Shown here in pieces: positions 25,557-37,100 of a stretch of 64,000 nucleotides of DNA (its first letter is position 1; the number at the start of each line of letters is the position of its first letter). Source of the stretch: Silene conica. Lineage: Eukaryota; Streptophyta; Magnoliopsida; Caryophyllales; Caryophyllaceae. The translations under genes were made by a program, and so were the position numbers. Under the pieces are notes generated by a model. It was given only the letters and a program-made list of their open reading frames with translations. It was not told where the DNA came from and searched no databases. The stretch covers positions 7,278,649-7,342,648 of the forward strand of contig CM055312.2 of assembly GCA_029255685.2 (NCBI GenBank). Direction: 5' to 3'.

Positions 25557-26434
25557 GTTTATGACGATGGAGACGGTGTTGACTACTCTAGTCATTTTAC
25601 CACCGATAGAGTTTTTTGTTCGACTAGAGATGGGTTTACTTGGGCATTTGAGATAGCACTTAGACTCGGGTTTGGAATAAAAAGAGCGAGCAACAAAAAA
25701 GTCGGTCGTAACACGAGTTTGAGACATGATTATTTTGTTTGTCGGATGGGTGGACGACGACCCGTAAATAGTGATGCTGATACTTTGATAAGGAGTAACA
25801 CGGGTAGCTCGTGGTGCAATTGCAAATTCAGAATGAAAGTTGTTGAAATAGAAGAAGGTAAGTGGAGGATGGTCATGCTTTTCGGGCTTCATAATCACGG
25901 GTTAGGGACGTATAGTGATGGCGATAGATATCACGCACGGTTTGATGAAGATGAGTTGGCTTTCATCGATGCCCAAGTTAGAGCTCACGTTACACCGGCA
26001 ATTATTAGTGCGGGTTTGCATCAGAGAAATCCTGGGAAGGCTAGACCTAATCGCCGACAAATCTACAATCGTTCTCAGAAAGTAAAGGCCGAGGAAAGAG
26101 ATGGGAGAAACCCGGCACAACAAATGTTGGCACTCGCGGTTCAGCATAAGTATGTTCATTTTTGGGTTACTGATCCGGAGGAGGACGAGCTTACCCACGT
26201 GTTCATGGCTCATCCAGAATCAGTTAAGATGTTTCGATCATACTATTATGCTGCGTTGATCGATTCCACCTACAAGACAAACTTGTACGGTCTTCCGCTT
26301 ATTGAGATGGTGGGTGTCACACCGGTTGGGAAGACCTTTGTGATCGCTTATGCGATTGTTACTCATGAGTCTAAGGATGGGTATGTTTGGGTTTTAGAGC
26401 GATTGAAGTCCCTTCTCAACGACAACGTTCAACC
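25557..26434 (+). pseudogene. MULE transposase, FAR1-like N-terminal half (element A)
   Basis: After a splice acceptor (TGTGTGCAG, 25548-25556) an open frame runs without stops for ~293 codons. It has a FAR1/WRKY-GCM1-like zinc-binding region (DGFTWAFEIALRLGFGIK, WCNCKFRM, then LHNHGLG: C-x-C...H-x-H) and the start of the MULE DDE domain with the first catalytic aspartate (ALIDSTYKTNLYGLPLIEMV; TFVIAYAIVTHES). At about 26434 it breaks into sequence antisense to the PMD gene. The second Asp, the Glu and the CLWH motif seen in element B are missing, so it cannot encode an active transposase. The first exon was not located. Confidence 0.85.
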
Positions 26435-27339
26435 CCAAAACCACAGTGAAGAACCCCTGAGCGGCAACAAAGTCACAACTCCTCACCATCTCCAAAGTCG
26501 AGTCCACCAACAGACCCCCACTCTTGTAAATAGAGACCCTCTTATGAGGATCCAAGGGCCCCCTAAGGTCTTCCACTGACTTCGAAAAGAAGCAACAAGC
26601 ATGCATAACAGGATCCGCCAACGTCCCATCATCATAATTAACCCGACAACTTTGACCATCTACCCAAACACCTAAGATGTGGGCAACATCATGAAGGAGT
26701 ATGCTGATCTCCCCAAAAGGCATGTGGAAGCTGTTGGTGTCGGGTTGCCATCTCTCAACGAAAGCAGAAATAAGCGGCATGTTAAAATGCTCGGTCATGG
26801 AACCTACAAGGTGAGCAAGACCACTCTCGTCATACATAGACTGAACGATTGGAGATAGTCGCTATTTACTCAACACCTTCAGCTTACCAAATTGGTGGTA
26901 ACCTGTCAACACTGGTCGACCTACATCGTTAGGAGTCGCCCATAACTGGTTGGCGATGTGTCCCCCCAAAGCTGGGAATCACGCTACCAACCGTTGGGCC
27001 TCCAGGAACAGGATCGGTAACCACCCAAGAATTATCCTTAGCGGACTTCTTCTTCTTCGGAGCCGCTACACTACTAGAACCCTCCTCACCCGCCCAACGC
27101 CCGTCATCCCGTCTACGGGGACCCCTCCTCACCCGCTCCTCAGCCCCAACCTACTCCTCATCCCTCTCCTCAGCCCGCTCCTCAACCTGCTCCTCAGAAC
27201 CATGACCTACCGACTCGTCGGCTAAAAACTCAGCAGCAGCAGCCAAATCCTCTTGCTTAAACCGTAACTGTTTTCCAGCCCGTGCTGATGTTGTCACCTT
27301 TCCAACTCTAACATTTCTGTCATTTCCTCGTCCAGCCAT
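26435..27339 (-). pseudogene. Plant mobile domain (PMD) gene, 5' half (element A)
   Basis: The minus strand starts with MAGRGNDRNVRVGKV at 27339, then an acidic linker, a Lys-rich segment (APKKKKSAKD) and the PMD proper: LISAFVERWQPDTNSFHMPF, GEISILLHDVAHILGVWVDG and FFTVVLG. This is the PF10536 aminotransferase-like/PMD fold found in MAIN/MAIL proteins and in many plant transposons. It is broken by TGG-to-TAG stops near 27148 and 26852, by a one-base insertion in the G-run near 26970, and by loss of the C-terminal half at 26435. Known PMD proteins act in gene silencing; the role inside a transposon is unknown. Confidence 0.8.
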
Positions 27340-27621
27340 CTATTCACAAAATTACAAATACAAATAAAATAATAACAAGGCAAGACTAAATAAGGGGAGT
27401 AATTGTTTTTGTTTTTACGATACTAAAACAAGACGGAAAAAATAAAAACAATTTTCTAACGAATAAAAATTATACGATACTAAAACAAAATAATTTTATA
27501 AATAAAAATAAATCAATTATTAATTTAAAATAATTAAACATTTTAGAATAAAAATTATTTGTTTTTACGTTAACAAAGCAAGACGGAACGGAAAATTTTT
27601 TTTTAAAAAAAAAATTAATAA
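27340..27621. other. Element A: AT-rich segment upstream of PMD gene
   Basis: This is the 5' side of the minus-strand PMD gene inside element A. The same segment (AACAAATAATTTTTATTCTA-type) is found in element B at 48115-48240, so it belongs to the transposon. It probably holds the PMD promoter or leader. Confidence 0.5.
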
Positions 27622-27862
27622 AATGGGACGAAATGGTCCCGGACGAAACAAATTTTCGTCCCAAATAGGTCCCGGACGAAAAAAAAATTCGTCCCCCACC
27701 CCTCACAGACGAAATTTTTTTTCGTCCCCCACCCCATACAGACGAAATTTTTTTTCGTCCACCCACCCCCCAGACGAATTTTTTTTTCGTCCACCTACCC
27801 CCCGACGAAATTTTTTTCGTCCTCTACTGGCTTCAGACGAAAATGTTCTTCGTCCAACTTTT
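27622..27862. repeat. Palindrome array, right end of element A
   Basis: About seven to eight degenerate copies of GACGAAAWWWWWTTTTCGTC separated by C-rich spacers such as CCCACCCCATACA. It is the counterpart of the array at 47868-48064 in element B. Confidence 0.8.
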
Positions 27863-29315
27863 TTTTTTTTTTTCCGAGCGTTTTTTCGCAAAAATTCGAC
27901 ACAAAACGGGGTAAAAAATAGCTACAAATCCAACAATCAAACTACAATTCAATCCTAATTCCGTAAAAAATTAAGACATCTATCCTAATTTCGTTTCTAA
28001 TCTATCAAAATAACAAGAAAACAACATATAAACAAAACTACGAAGTAAAGAATACATACCGTGTTCAAGTTTCGAATTTGGGACGGAAAAATTGTTGTTG
28101 AAAAAATACGGTTTTTGAATTTGAATTTGAATTTTGTTAGATGAAGAATGAAAATTTAGTTAGTTTTCTTTGAATATAAAGGAAAAAGTAAGGGGATGGG
28201 AGGGGTAGTTTAGGTAGTTCATTAAAATGTGTCGACGATAATTAGTAATTTGTCGACGACGTATAGTAGGTTGGATTATTAAACACCTAGTGTGTGGATA
28301 TACTTATCATACACTCGATACGAAAATTAACAAGTTTTGGTTGAGACTTACGGTCTCATTTATAAGCGCGCAAGTGGCGATTAACCCCCATAATTTTGAG
28401 CAATTGTGAAATAAGCCCCATAAGTTTCAAATGTAGTGATTAGGCCCCATAACTTTGAGTGAAAGTGAAATTGAATCCAATTTTTTTATTTCCAACCAAA
28501 ATTGCACCCAAAAAACCAATTTCATTCATTTATACAATTTATCAATACAACAAACGTTGTTATAAATTTATAAATTGTATGAAATTTATTACACATTTTG
28601 GAAAAAAATTAATATTTGAATGAATTACATAAAATTTAGAATTTATAAAGTAATTTCATATGTATATCAATTATATTAAAATTAGTTAAAATATTTTTGA
28701 AATACTAGTTGTTGTACGGCACGCTTCGCGCGCCGTACCCCAAGTTAGTGTCACTCGTCTATTGAAATTAGTATCGGTTCATATATTTCGTATTGTTGTC
28801 TATTGGCTCTACTTGACTATCTCAACGCCGATAATTACGAACGTTGTCTATAACATTAAAGAGGCATAAGTTTTACCATTAATGGAAAATAGAGGAAGGC
28901 TAAGAAAGTACTACGTATATAGCAATACTTTGGCTCTGTTAAAGTTTTTCATTTGGTTAGAAATTAGCTTGTATGTAATATTTGAAGGTCTTCCCTAATA
29001 ACTCCTTACAAGTGAACTAAGTTTATGACAATTATTTGCAAGCGAGCCATAATATGCGGCGATAGATGTGAATAGTAGACAGAATGTTATTAACGCCTTA
29101 TTGGTATATTAGTTGAGGAAGAAACTTAAGCTGATGGTTTAACAAAGCAAGCCCGCCCAAACCAATGTAGAACTCTACATATTAACTCAAATCACTTAAT
29201 TACCTCCTCTAATTGTAAAATGTAACCATACTTGGTCAGCTGACGTGATTAGTCTTTAAATTCCAAAATTGTTTTTGTCGCAAGTGATCTCAATGCTTAA
29301 AAAATATATCACATG

Positions 29316-30375
29316 TACCTGTCAAACAGGTCGAACGGGCGGGTTGCGGGTCGGGTAGATACGGGTTCGGGTAAAATACGGGTCGGGTGTATTTCGGGTC
29401 GGGTAAAATACGGGTCAAGTCTATACGGGTTCCGGGTCGGGTTCGGGTAAAAATACGGGTCAATCAACATCTTTTCCTCGCATTTTTTAAAACTTATTTT
29501 ATATCGTAATTCCTACCCTTTATACGTTTTTTATCCTCTTGCTCGTCTTAGTTAACTGAATTGCCACCATTTTTGCCCTCACCACCAACATCACCCTCGT
29601 TATCATCATCATCATCCTTAGTAACTCGCTAAGTACAATAATGAGACTCAAATAAGATAACAATGATGACGTGACATGTGATCTGAGGTGATGAGGTGGA
29701 AGTGTTGACACGAAGTACGGTTCAGTTCGACGTAATACGGTGAAAGTGATGGTATGACACATATTTAGAGGTGATGATATGGCATGTGGTCCTAGGCAAT
29801 TATGTGGAATGAGGTGTAAGTGATAGTGTGGCACATATTTCGATGTAATGACATGACATGTGGTCCGTCGAAATAATGAGGTGACAGAGCTAACGTGGAA
29901 TGTAACTTGACGTACTACACTAAAAGTGACAACGTGACACACACTTCGATGTGATGACATGTCATGTGGTTCGAGGTGATGAGTTGGCGCTGCTGACGTG
30001 GAATGTAATTCGACGTATTACGGTGAAAGTGACGGTGTGACACACACTTTGAGGTGATGACGTGGCATGTTGTTTGAGGTGATGACGTGGCATGTTGTTT
30101 GAGGTGATGACGTGACATAACGCATATATATACACATTTCTCCTCAAAAATTTATAAGTGATCAATACTTATTTGACATTGTATATTTTAAAAACGATAT
30201 ATTGTCTTGACCCAACGGTCAACCCGCTGCGGGTCGGGTTTTGACCCGCTGTTTACGGGTCAAAACGGGTTCGGGTATCTTTCGGGTTCGGGTTGAAAAA
30301 ACCGGGTCATTTACGGGTTATTTACGGGTCGGGTTACGGTCGGTTTTCGGGTCGGGTCAGGTTTTGACAGGTCTA
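29316..30375. mobile_element. hAT-like GGGTCGGGT element with internal minisatellite
   Basis: The left terminus TACCTGTCAAACAGGTCG and the right terminus GTTTTGACAGGTCTA are inverted. Both arms consist of degenerate CGGGTTCGGGTAAAATACG-type steps. The middle (29480-30180) is different sequence with a tandem repeat. The target duplication is unclear. Confidence 0.55.
29650..30120. repeat. ~110-bp minisatellite
   Basis: About four diverged units, each with GTGATGACATGTCATGTGGT-like and ACGGTGAAAGTGACGGTGTG-like segments. The last part is a 28-bp subrepeat (TGACGTGGCATGTTGTTTGA). Conceptual peptides here are repeat artefacts. Confidence 0.7.
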
Positions 30376-30399
30376 ATGTAAGGCATTAGCTACCTTAAC

Positions 30400-31318
30400 G
30401 CCATGTTTTTTCTGGCTTATTTTCAGCTCGTTTCGGTTCAACTCTGTTTAATTCAGCTCAGCTCTATTCAATTCAGTTCAGGTCAGTTCAATTCATATAA
30501 TTCAGTTCAGTTCAGCCTAGCTCAGTTTTATTAAGTTCAACCCACATAATTATTGTTGTTGTTGTTGTTATTCTTATTTTATATTTATTGATTTTTCTAT
30601 TTTTTATTAATTATTAATTATTCCCTCCTATTCAACTTAATCTTCTCTCTTTCCTTTGATAATCACATTTTTCTTCCCTCTTTTCTTATTTGGTAAGCTC
30701 TTTGTGATCCAAATTCAATTTCATGTGGGGTAGGTTAATTTGTGTGATCCAAATTCATTTTCTTAATCTGTGGTTAAAAAGAAAGGGGAAGAATATGCTG
30801 AATAAGAGGGGGTATTATTGTTGTTTTTATTATTATTATTATTATTGTATATATATATATATATATTTAATTATTATTATATTATTATTATTGTTGTTGT
30901 TATTATTATTATTATTAGTGAAACATGGGAGAGTAGAGAAAAATGTACTTGTGAAGTAAAATTTGATAATATTTAAATAGTAATATTTGTTAGCACAGTC
31001 GAAAATCATAATCTTGAAAATATAGATATCATTAACACGAAACACATTATCTATGTTGCTTCGTTATTGACTTTCATATCATCTTGATGTGTTTCATTAT
31101 CGTGATCATTATGGACACCAATAACACGCCCTATTTTTTTCGAACTTTGTCCATGAGTTTCATCTATTCTTTATCATCCATGTTTAAATTTGTTTTTCCT
31201 TGAGTACTTTAATGTTGTATAATCGGTATACCAAGTATATTCATCCGAATGAAATTACTAATAACTTATTTTATTAATATTATTTTTAAACCGCAAACTT
31301 TTATTAACCAAACAAAAC

Positions 31319-31367
<49 letters not shown>

Positions 31368-31578
31368 GCTAAATAAACGCGTACTATAATTATTATTATT
31401 ATTGTTATTATTTACTTAGTTCAATTTTATTAAACTTCATTCACTTTTATTAATTTCAGTTTCATTCAGTTCAATTCAGCTATATTAAACTTAGTTCAGT
31501 TTAATTCAGCTTCATTCAGTTCAGTCCAGTCCAGTTCAGTTCAGCTCAGTTCTAAAAAGCCAGAAAGAACATGTCCTA
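30400..31578. mobile_element. TTCAG-rich foldback element (copy 6), long form
   Basis: The left end CATGTTTTTTCTGGCTTATT and the right end AAGCCAGAAAGAACATG are inverted repeats. Inner arms of TTCAGTTCAATTCAG steps (30440-30545 and 31425-31555) surround ~880 bp of AT-rich DNA holding TTA and TA microsatellites. This copy shows both termini of the family most clearly. Confidence 0.55.
31320..31368. repeat. (TTA)n microsatellite
   Basis: About 16 perfect TTA trinucleotides. Shorter TTA/TTG runs lie at 30830-30915. Confidence 0.9.
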
Positions 31579-32504
31579 AGTCATTAACTGGAAGGCCCAC
31601 TAAATTACATTATTATAGGCTAAACTCATTGGTTTTGTAAAATCCTATGTAATCATAGTACACTATACTTTAGTGGACCGCCAAAATTTCAGTGATACAG
31701 TCTATTATCAGCAAGAGATCTTTTTCTTTGTACTTTTTTCCCCTTGAAATCCATACAACTAAGCATGAATTATTTTATAGAAACGATTGTTATTGAGGAA
31801 TAAGGAGAAGACGTTTGAAGCCAAAACCAGCAAAAAACATCTTTAAAATGACTGGAAGTCGAGATTAAGCAATTACTCACGCTTCATACTCCCAGCTAAT
31901 ATTAGGCAACTTATCCCTACTGAGTTGTGACAAGTAACACTTTAAGAAGAGCCCTCGTTGAGGCATTTCATCGAATACTTTGATGACATTATTAAATTCG
32001 TTGAGGCATTTCATTGTACACCCTGATGGAATCATCAAATCCATGTCATTTCATAGTTGAGATGAAGATGGAGAGCCTCGTTCTTAATTATAACTCATTT
32101 GAGTCTCAAAGATTGGCTTACGAACAATATACTGGTTATCTTAATCGTAGGCTAAAAATGATGAAACAAACCCCATATCATTCAAATTTCAGCCGCCATA
32201 CTATACTGGTCATCCATCACCAATAAGCAATAAGTGATTCTAAGTTTTTACATAGGTACGTAAGCTGATCGTCGACGAATTTGTTACTGACGGATCTAAC
32301 GGTGTAGTTAAGATTAAGGTTCAGAAAATTTAGAAAAGGGAGATGAAGGGGTATGATATTTCTGAGTTGGGGAAAGTAATTGCCATGGAAGGACGAAGAT
32401 GATAGCTTAAGAAGGAAGATATGGAGAAGGAAATTGGGTGTGTGGTTTTGGCCCAAAAAAAAAGCAATTTAGTTGATAGCAATCAGTGGTTCTGGGTTAA
32501 ACTT
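31579..32504. other. Helitron interior, possible captured fragment
   Basis: This interval is less repetitive. On the minus strand at 32217-32440 a short open stretch reads with LRR-like spacing (FLNLNLNYTV, LTYLCKNLESL). It may be a scrap of a captured LRR gene, but this is weak and no intact gene is present. Confidence 0.25.
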
Positions 32505-32671
32505 TGAAACTTGCCAAAGGCAGGAGTTGGGAGGTCTCAGTTTCGAATCATGGGGGTGATGATCACTTGGCCGTTGTGGCCCCCGAAATGGGTGGCTTAC
32601 ATGGTCTATGTGGTAGCGCGGGAATGTATAGGCCGGCCGGGGGATTCAATCCCCTCGTCGTCAAAAAAAGA
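32505..32671 (+). mobile_element. tRNA-derived SINE (second family)
   Basis: Box-A-like TTGCCAAAGGC (32511-32521) and box-B-like AGTTTCGAATC (32539-32549) are correctly ordered. A ~110-bp body follows, ending in GTCGTCAAAAAAAG. The target duplication is not clear. Confidence 0.5.
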
Positions 32672-33926
32672 TAATCTACGCCTATCCATTAGTTATCATT
32701 TGTCTAAACTAATGTAAGTGGCAATTTAGTAAATAACAACTTACATAATTTAGGCACATAAATTGTTATTTAATTTAAGTCGAAAGTATCTGTATTAAGT
32801 TTAAGACGAGCCAAATAATGACCAATTTGCATAGATATGACAAACTTTTTGTTCTTCCCTAAACCCTTTTAGTTTTGTCTTATTCGTACAAGTGGATATT
32901 ACTTGACCCGTCTTAACTTAAGACATATATATTTGTCTCAAGGGATACTTATTGATTTACGCGTATCCATGTGTTAACCTTTGGCTAAAGCAGATGTAGG
33001 TAGCAATTTAGTTGATAGCAATAACATAATTGGCTAAGTGTCTAAGTGGCTCAAAATATTATTTTGCGAAAAGTAATAGATAATTAGTAATCACGATGAA
33101 GTATATTTTGGACAAATATTAAAGTGTCCCGATTCACAATAATGACATTAAAATTACAAAATAATTTTAAAAAGGTAAATTTTGTACAGTCAAAATATTC
33201 TCAGTGTTTTATAAAACGAATATATCTATCGTAATAATAAAATTGTTAAATAATATTTTATTTGCATAATAAATAGGAAATGTGACAAACTTTTGCTAAT
33301 CTCAATATATAAATATTCGGTTTTTGTCGTACGTATAATATAATAAGGTTTAAATGACTATGCTTATTTTGTGTAGAAATATGAAGTCGATTAATAATAC
33401 ATGTAGTGGGTGTAAATGCAAATGACCAAAATTCATTGTTTTTTACGGGACGATATATGATTTAAGTTGTTGCTTATTTTGTTAATTGGTTATTGCCTTG
33501 ATGTTTTATTGCTAGATTAAGAAATAAAGGTGTGCATTGTGATGATCGGATGAATGTTACATTGTGACGATTAAATAGTGTTGATGATTTATTGTTAGCT
33601 AGAAGACAAAATAAAAGTTACTATTCATTATGAATAGTAACATGTCTTACCCACTTTTTAGTAAGGGGTATAGATATCCTATATAAAAACTATGTTAGTT
33701 AATATATTATTTAAATTCTTGTAAAATATTAAAAATTATTTAATATACCATGAATATAAATATAAAGTTATTAATGATATATTTTATGTTAAAATTAAAA
33801 ATAGGGTTGGATTTCATTTTTTGTCAAAGTTACGGGGCCTAATTGCTACATTTGTAACTTATAGGTCTTAATTTCACAATTGCTGAAAGTTATGGGGGCT
33901 AATCACCACTTTCGCGCATTTATAAG

Positions 33927-34148
33927 TGGATTGACACAAAATTTAATTGGATCAAGTATAAATTACACGGGTAATCAATTAGTAACCCGTTTACCTGTGA
34001 CACGAATGCGACATGACACCGTCTGTTTGCCGGGTCGACCATCCCGGCTTCCACAACTCCGTCAATACGAATAGACGACACTACCCAGATAAAAAATCAC
34101 AGAGTATCATCTAACAGTGAACACAATTAGACAACTAGTCAACCAGAC
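33927..34148 (+). promoter_or_regulatory. Proximal promoter of TM9SF gene
   Basis: Only 222 bp separate the flanking repeat of the nested transposon from the nonaspanin start codon. This interval must hold the leader and core promoter unless transcription starts inside the transposon. A TATA box was not convincingly identified. Confidence 0.35.
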
Positions 34149-37100
34149 ATGCCCAAGATCCAATCGTTGCTTGTAATAATTACAACTTTGATTAATTTCT
34201 GGGTTATTCCAATATCTTCATCCCTTAATTCTCCTCTTAATCATCTTTACAATGTTGGTGATAATGTCCCTTTTTTTGCCAACATTGTTGGACCCTTAAA
34301 CAACCCCAGGTACCCTCCAAATTTGTCGTCTTTTATTCTATCTAATGTATGATTATTTCCCTTTTTTGCATTTCAATTTAATTTTAATTTGTATGAAGCA
34401 TTTGTGTAATGATGTTCATGTAATTAACTTTACTAATCCTTCTTTGATTTTGCTAAAGTTTGTAACTTTACTGTTTAGTGTCTCTTCATTGTGGTAATTA
34501 CAGTAACAAATTTGTCTTTGAATTTTCCCACATTGTAATTTGTAGCTGTAAAATGGCTTACTGAATCGGGTTGCGCTTCTTTCTATTGTGAAGTAGCTGT
34601 CCTTTCGTGCAGTTCTTGACACAATTTACATATTGGGTCATTTGGAAACAGCCTCGTTCTGTTGCTGTCATAGGGTAATGTTGCGTACATCCGACCCTTT
34701 CCCCTGCAAGTTGTTGGAGCCATTGAGGCACTAGCGTAATGTTGTTGTTGTTGATGATGATGATGATGTATGGTTAGCTGCCTGTAGCTTTATATGGTGT
34801 TTTCTCTGTACCCTGAGAAGCCTATGAGAGAAATTTGATAAGGCTATTTTTTCGATTTGCAGTGAGACGTACGAATACTATGAGCTGCCATTTTGTTCCC
34901 CAGGTCAGCTAATAGTCTTATGGTTTGAGCATTTTCTATCATGTTAAAGCAGATGTTGAATTAATATTCATTACTTACTCAATTTGTTTCCCGGGTTTTT
35001 TATACTCAATTTTCGTCATTTCACTGGACTAGTCAGTCAGCTGATCAATATGAAATGATATACGATAATGTATGATCATAGCAAGTCTTGTATGAAATGT
35101 CTTACTATAAATGAAGACAGCTCAAATACGATGTACTTCTCATTTTATATGATTAATAGGCCGGTTATGCATGTAATACTGCCTCAGACAATTCTTTGGT
35201 GTGGATGTGAAAAGCAATATAGGCTCACCAAGGAATAGGGAAGCGGGAGGGGAGGCACATTTTTTTAGTGGAATAAAGAGGCTATGTGAAGGATTGCTTA
35301 GGACAGTACTGCAATATTATTCGGGATGAATTGGTACTTAAATGAACTGATGCGATCCTTGAACTCTTGTTTCAGACAAAAGAACTACTTCACTCTCCCA
35401 AATTTGTTGTCCTCGTTTCACCATGATGGGTAATTGATGTCGACATTAACCTATATTTTCTCACGCTATACAGCGGGTACAACTTTCTATAATAATAATA
35501 ATATAAAAACAGCTTTTGCGATTAGAGGACAATTTCACATTTTCTCCACATATGTTTGGAAAATTCGATGGTCAAGTTGATTACTGATGAAGCTGACACT
35601 GGTTAACCACCAAAATCAAATGGTTGGAGTATTTATTATGTTGGGGAACATTGTTTAATCAATTAAGACGTGTAATTAATAATTATCATAGTCTGCGATC
35701 AATCATGTAATCTTATATACTGGTTTAGGTCTTTAGGATGAAACGACTGATAAAGCTTTACTTATTCAAGGTAGTGAATAATTTGATTTTTGCTGCTGCT
35801 TCTGTTCCCAGATCAGATTATCAAAAAGAAGGAATCACTGGGGGAAGTTCTGAATGGTGATCGTTTAGCAAACACTCGCTATGATATAAAGTTCAAGGAG
35901 ACTAAAGAGGAAAATATACTATGCACAAAAACGCTTAAAAGGGAAGAAGTTATTAAATTTCGCAATGCAATCCAAAGAGAATTTTACTTTCAGATGCATT
36001 ATGATGACCTTCCTTTCTGGGGGTTTGTTGGGAAGAATGAAGGAGAGGGGTTGAGGAGTTCTGGGAAAGGACCAAGATCGTATCTTTTCACTCATGTACA
36101 GTTTGAAGTTCTATACAATGACAAGCATGTTGTAGGAGTGCATGCTTTCAGTGACCCCAAACATGTTGTGGACATAACTGAGGATACTGAAATTGATGTC
36201 AAGTTTACATACTCTGCTGTTTGGAATGCATCATCAGCCACATTCGCGACCAGGTTGAGTAGATATTCAAGGGCTTCTCTACTTCCACCAGTTCAGCAAC
36301 TTCACCGGTTTTCTCTCATTAGCTCAGCTGTTGTCTTTATTCTCTCCGTGACATTGGTTGTCATGTTATATCGGTGGAATCTCAAGAGTGATTTGAGAAA
36401 GTAATCATTATGTTCTGTTGTTACAGTTCTATTGCTTTTAAGTAATATGATAATTCAATATGGATTTGGTTAATCTGCACTTGACTGTTATTGGTTTTGT
36501 ATTTAGGTATTTACAAGGAGATGATGATAATGAGGCTGGGCGAGCATGCATTGATGGTGATATTTCCAGATCCCCACCATATGTGTCACTCTTGTGTGCT
36601 GTTCTTGGATGTGGAACCCAAGTTTTTCTCGTGTAAGGCAACTTGGATCCTTAACATGTCTGAATTCATATAAAGATTTTGCTGTGACTTAGTGTTCGCA
36701 GGCTTAATATTCCCTAAGCACCATCACGTCTGGTATGTTCTATGTATGCTTGGGAAGGCTTACAACAATCCTTCGGTTTCTCATACCTTAACTTTAGCTT
36801 GAAATGACTTACATACCTTGATAGTTTTCATTCCCTGATATGTGGCTGAAAAAGTGATGCAATGAGTAATTGAGTATCGGCTCATCTTACACAATATTCA
36901 GGTTCTGCTTTTGGCTTTGCAACATTCAAAATCATGACTCACGCTATGTCTCTTTGTTGAACTTTTTGTAGCCGGAGTACATTCGTTTTATGTAAATATT
37001 AGTCTGATTAGGCATGTGATTTTTAGATGCAAGAAAAGTGTGTTTGTAGAAGTTAAAACCAAAAGTTTTTTTAATCAAAACAAACTAAATTAGAGTTATA

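Larger units (their letters stand above)
24920..28274 (+). mobile_element. Mutator-like element A carrying transposase and PMD gene (internally deleted)
   Basis: The ends share TIR cores of GACAAATTACTAATTATCG + TCGACACA (inverted at 28205-28255). The left outer end starts GGGGCATGCTAAAGATCG and the right outer end reads CGTCGTATAGTAGG when inverted. The target duplication ATTATTAA lies at 24912-24919 and 28275-28282 (8 bp seen). Inside, in order: TIR/subterminal DNA, a palindrome array (25296-25470), a plus-strand transposase 5' half, a minus-strand PMD gene 5' half, a second palindrome array (27622-27862) and the right TIR. Compared with element B it lacks the 3' halves of both genes. It is non-autonomous. 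Confidence 0.8.
28705..33674 (-). mobile_element. Non-autonomous Helitron nested in the TIR element
   Basis: On the minus strand the 5' end is A|TCTATACCCCTTACTAAAAA (33674) and the 3' end is a strong GC hairpin (GTACGGCGCGCGAAGCGTGC + CGTAC), then AACAACTAG|T (28705). TC at the 5' end, a hairpin ~8-10 bases before a terminal CTAG, and insertion exactly between A and T are Helitron hallmarks. No Rep/helicase frame was found. It carries other insertions: an hAT-like element, a foldback element, microsatellites and a SINE. Confidence 0.65.
28367..33916. mobile_element. MULE-type TIR element (original ~580 bp) opened by a Helitron
   Basis: Terminal inverted repeats of ~120 bp start CGCGCAAGTGGCGATTA at the left and CGCGAAAGTGGTGATTA inverted at the right. 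They contain three tandem-like modules (CCCCCATAATTTTGAGC, GCCCCATAAGTTTCAAATG, GGCCCCATAACTTTGAG). A 10-bp direct repeat CATTTATAAG (28357-28366 and 33917-33926) flanks the unit, fitting a 9-bp Mutator-type duplication. Removing the inner Helitron leaves 580 bp. There is no coding capacity. Confidence 0.8.

Noticed and set aside
29520..30165. His/Ser-rich open frames on the minus strand
   Set aside because: They are repeat peptides from a ~110-bp minisatellite.
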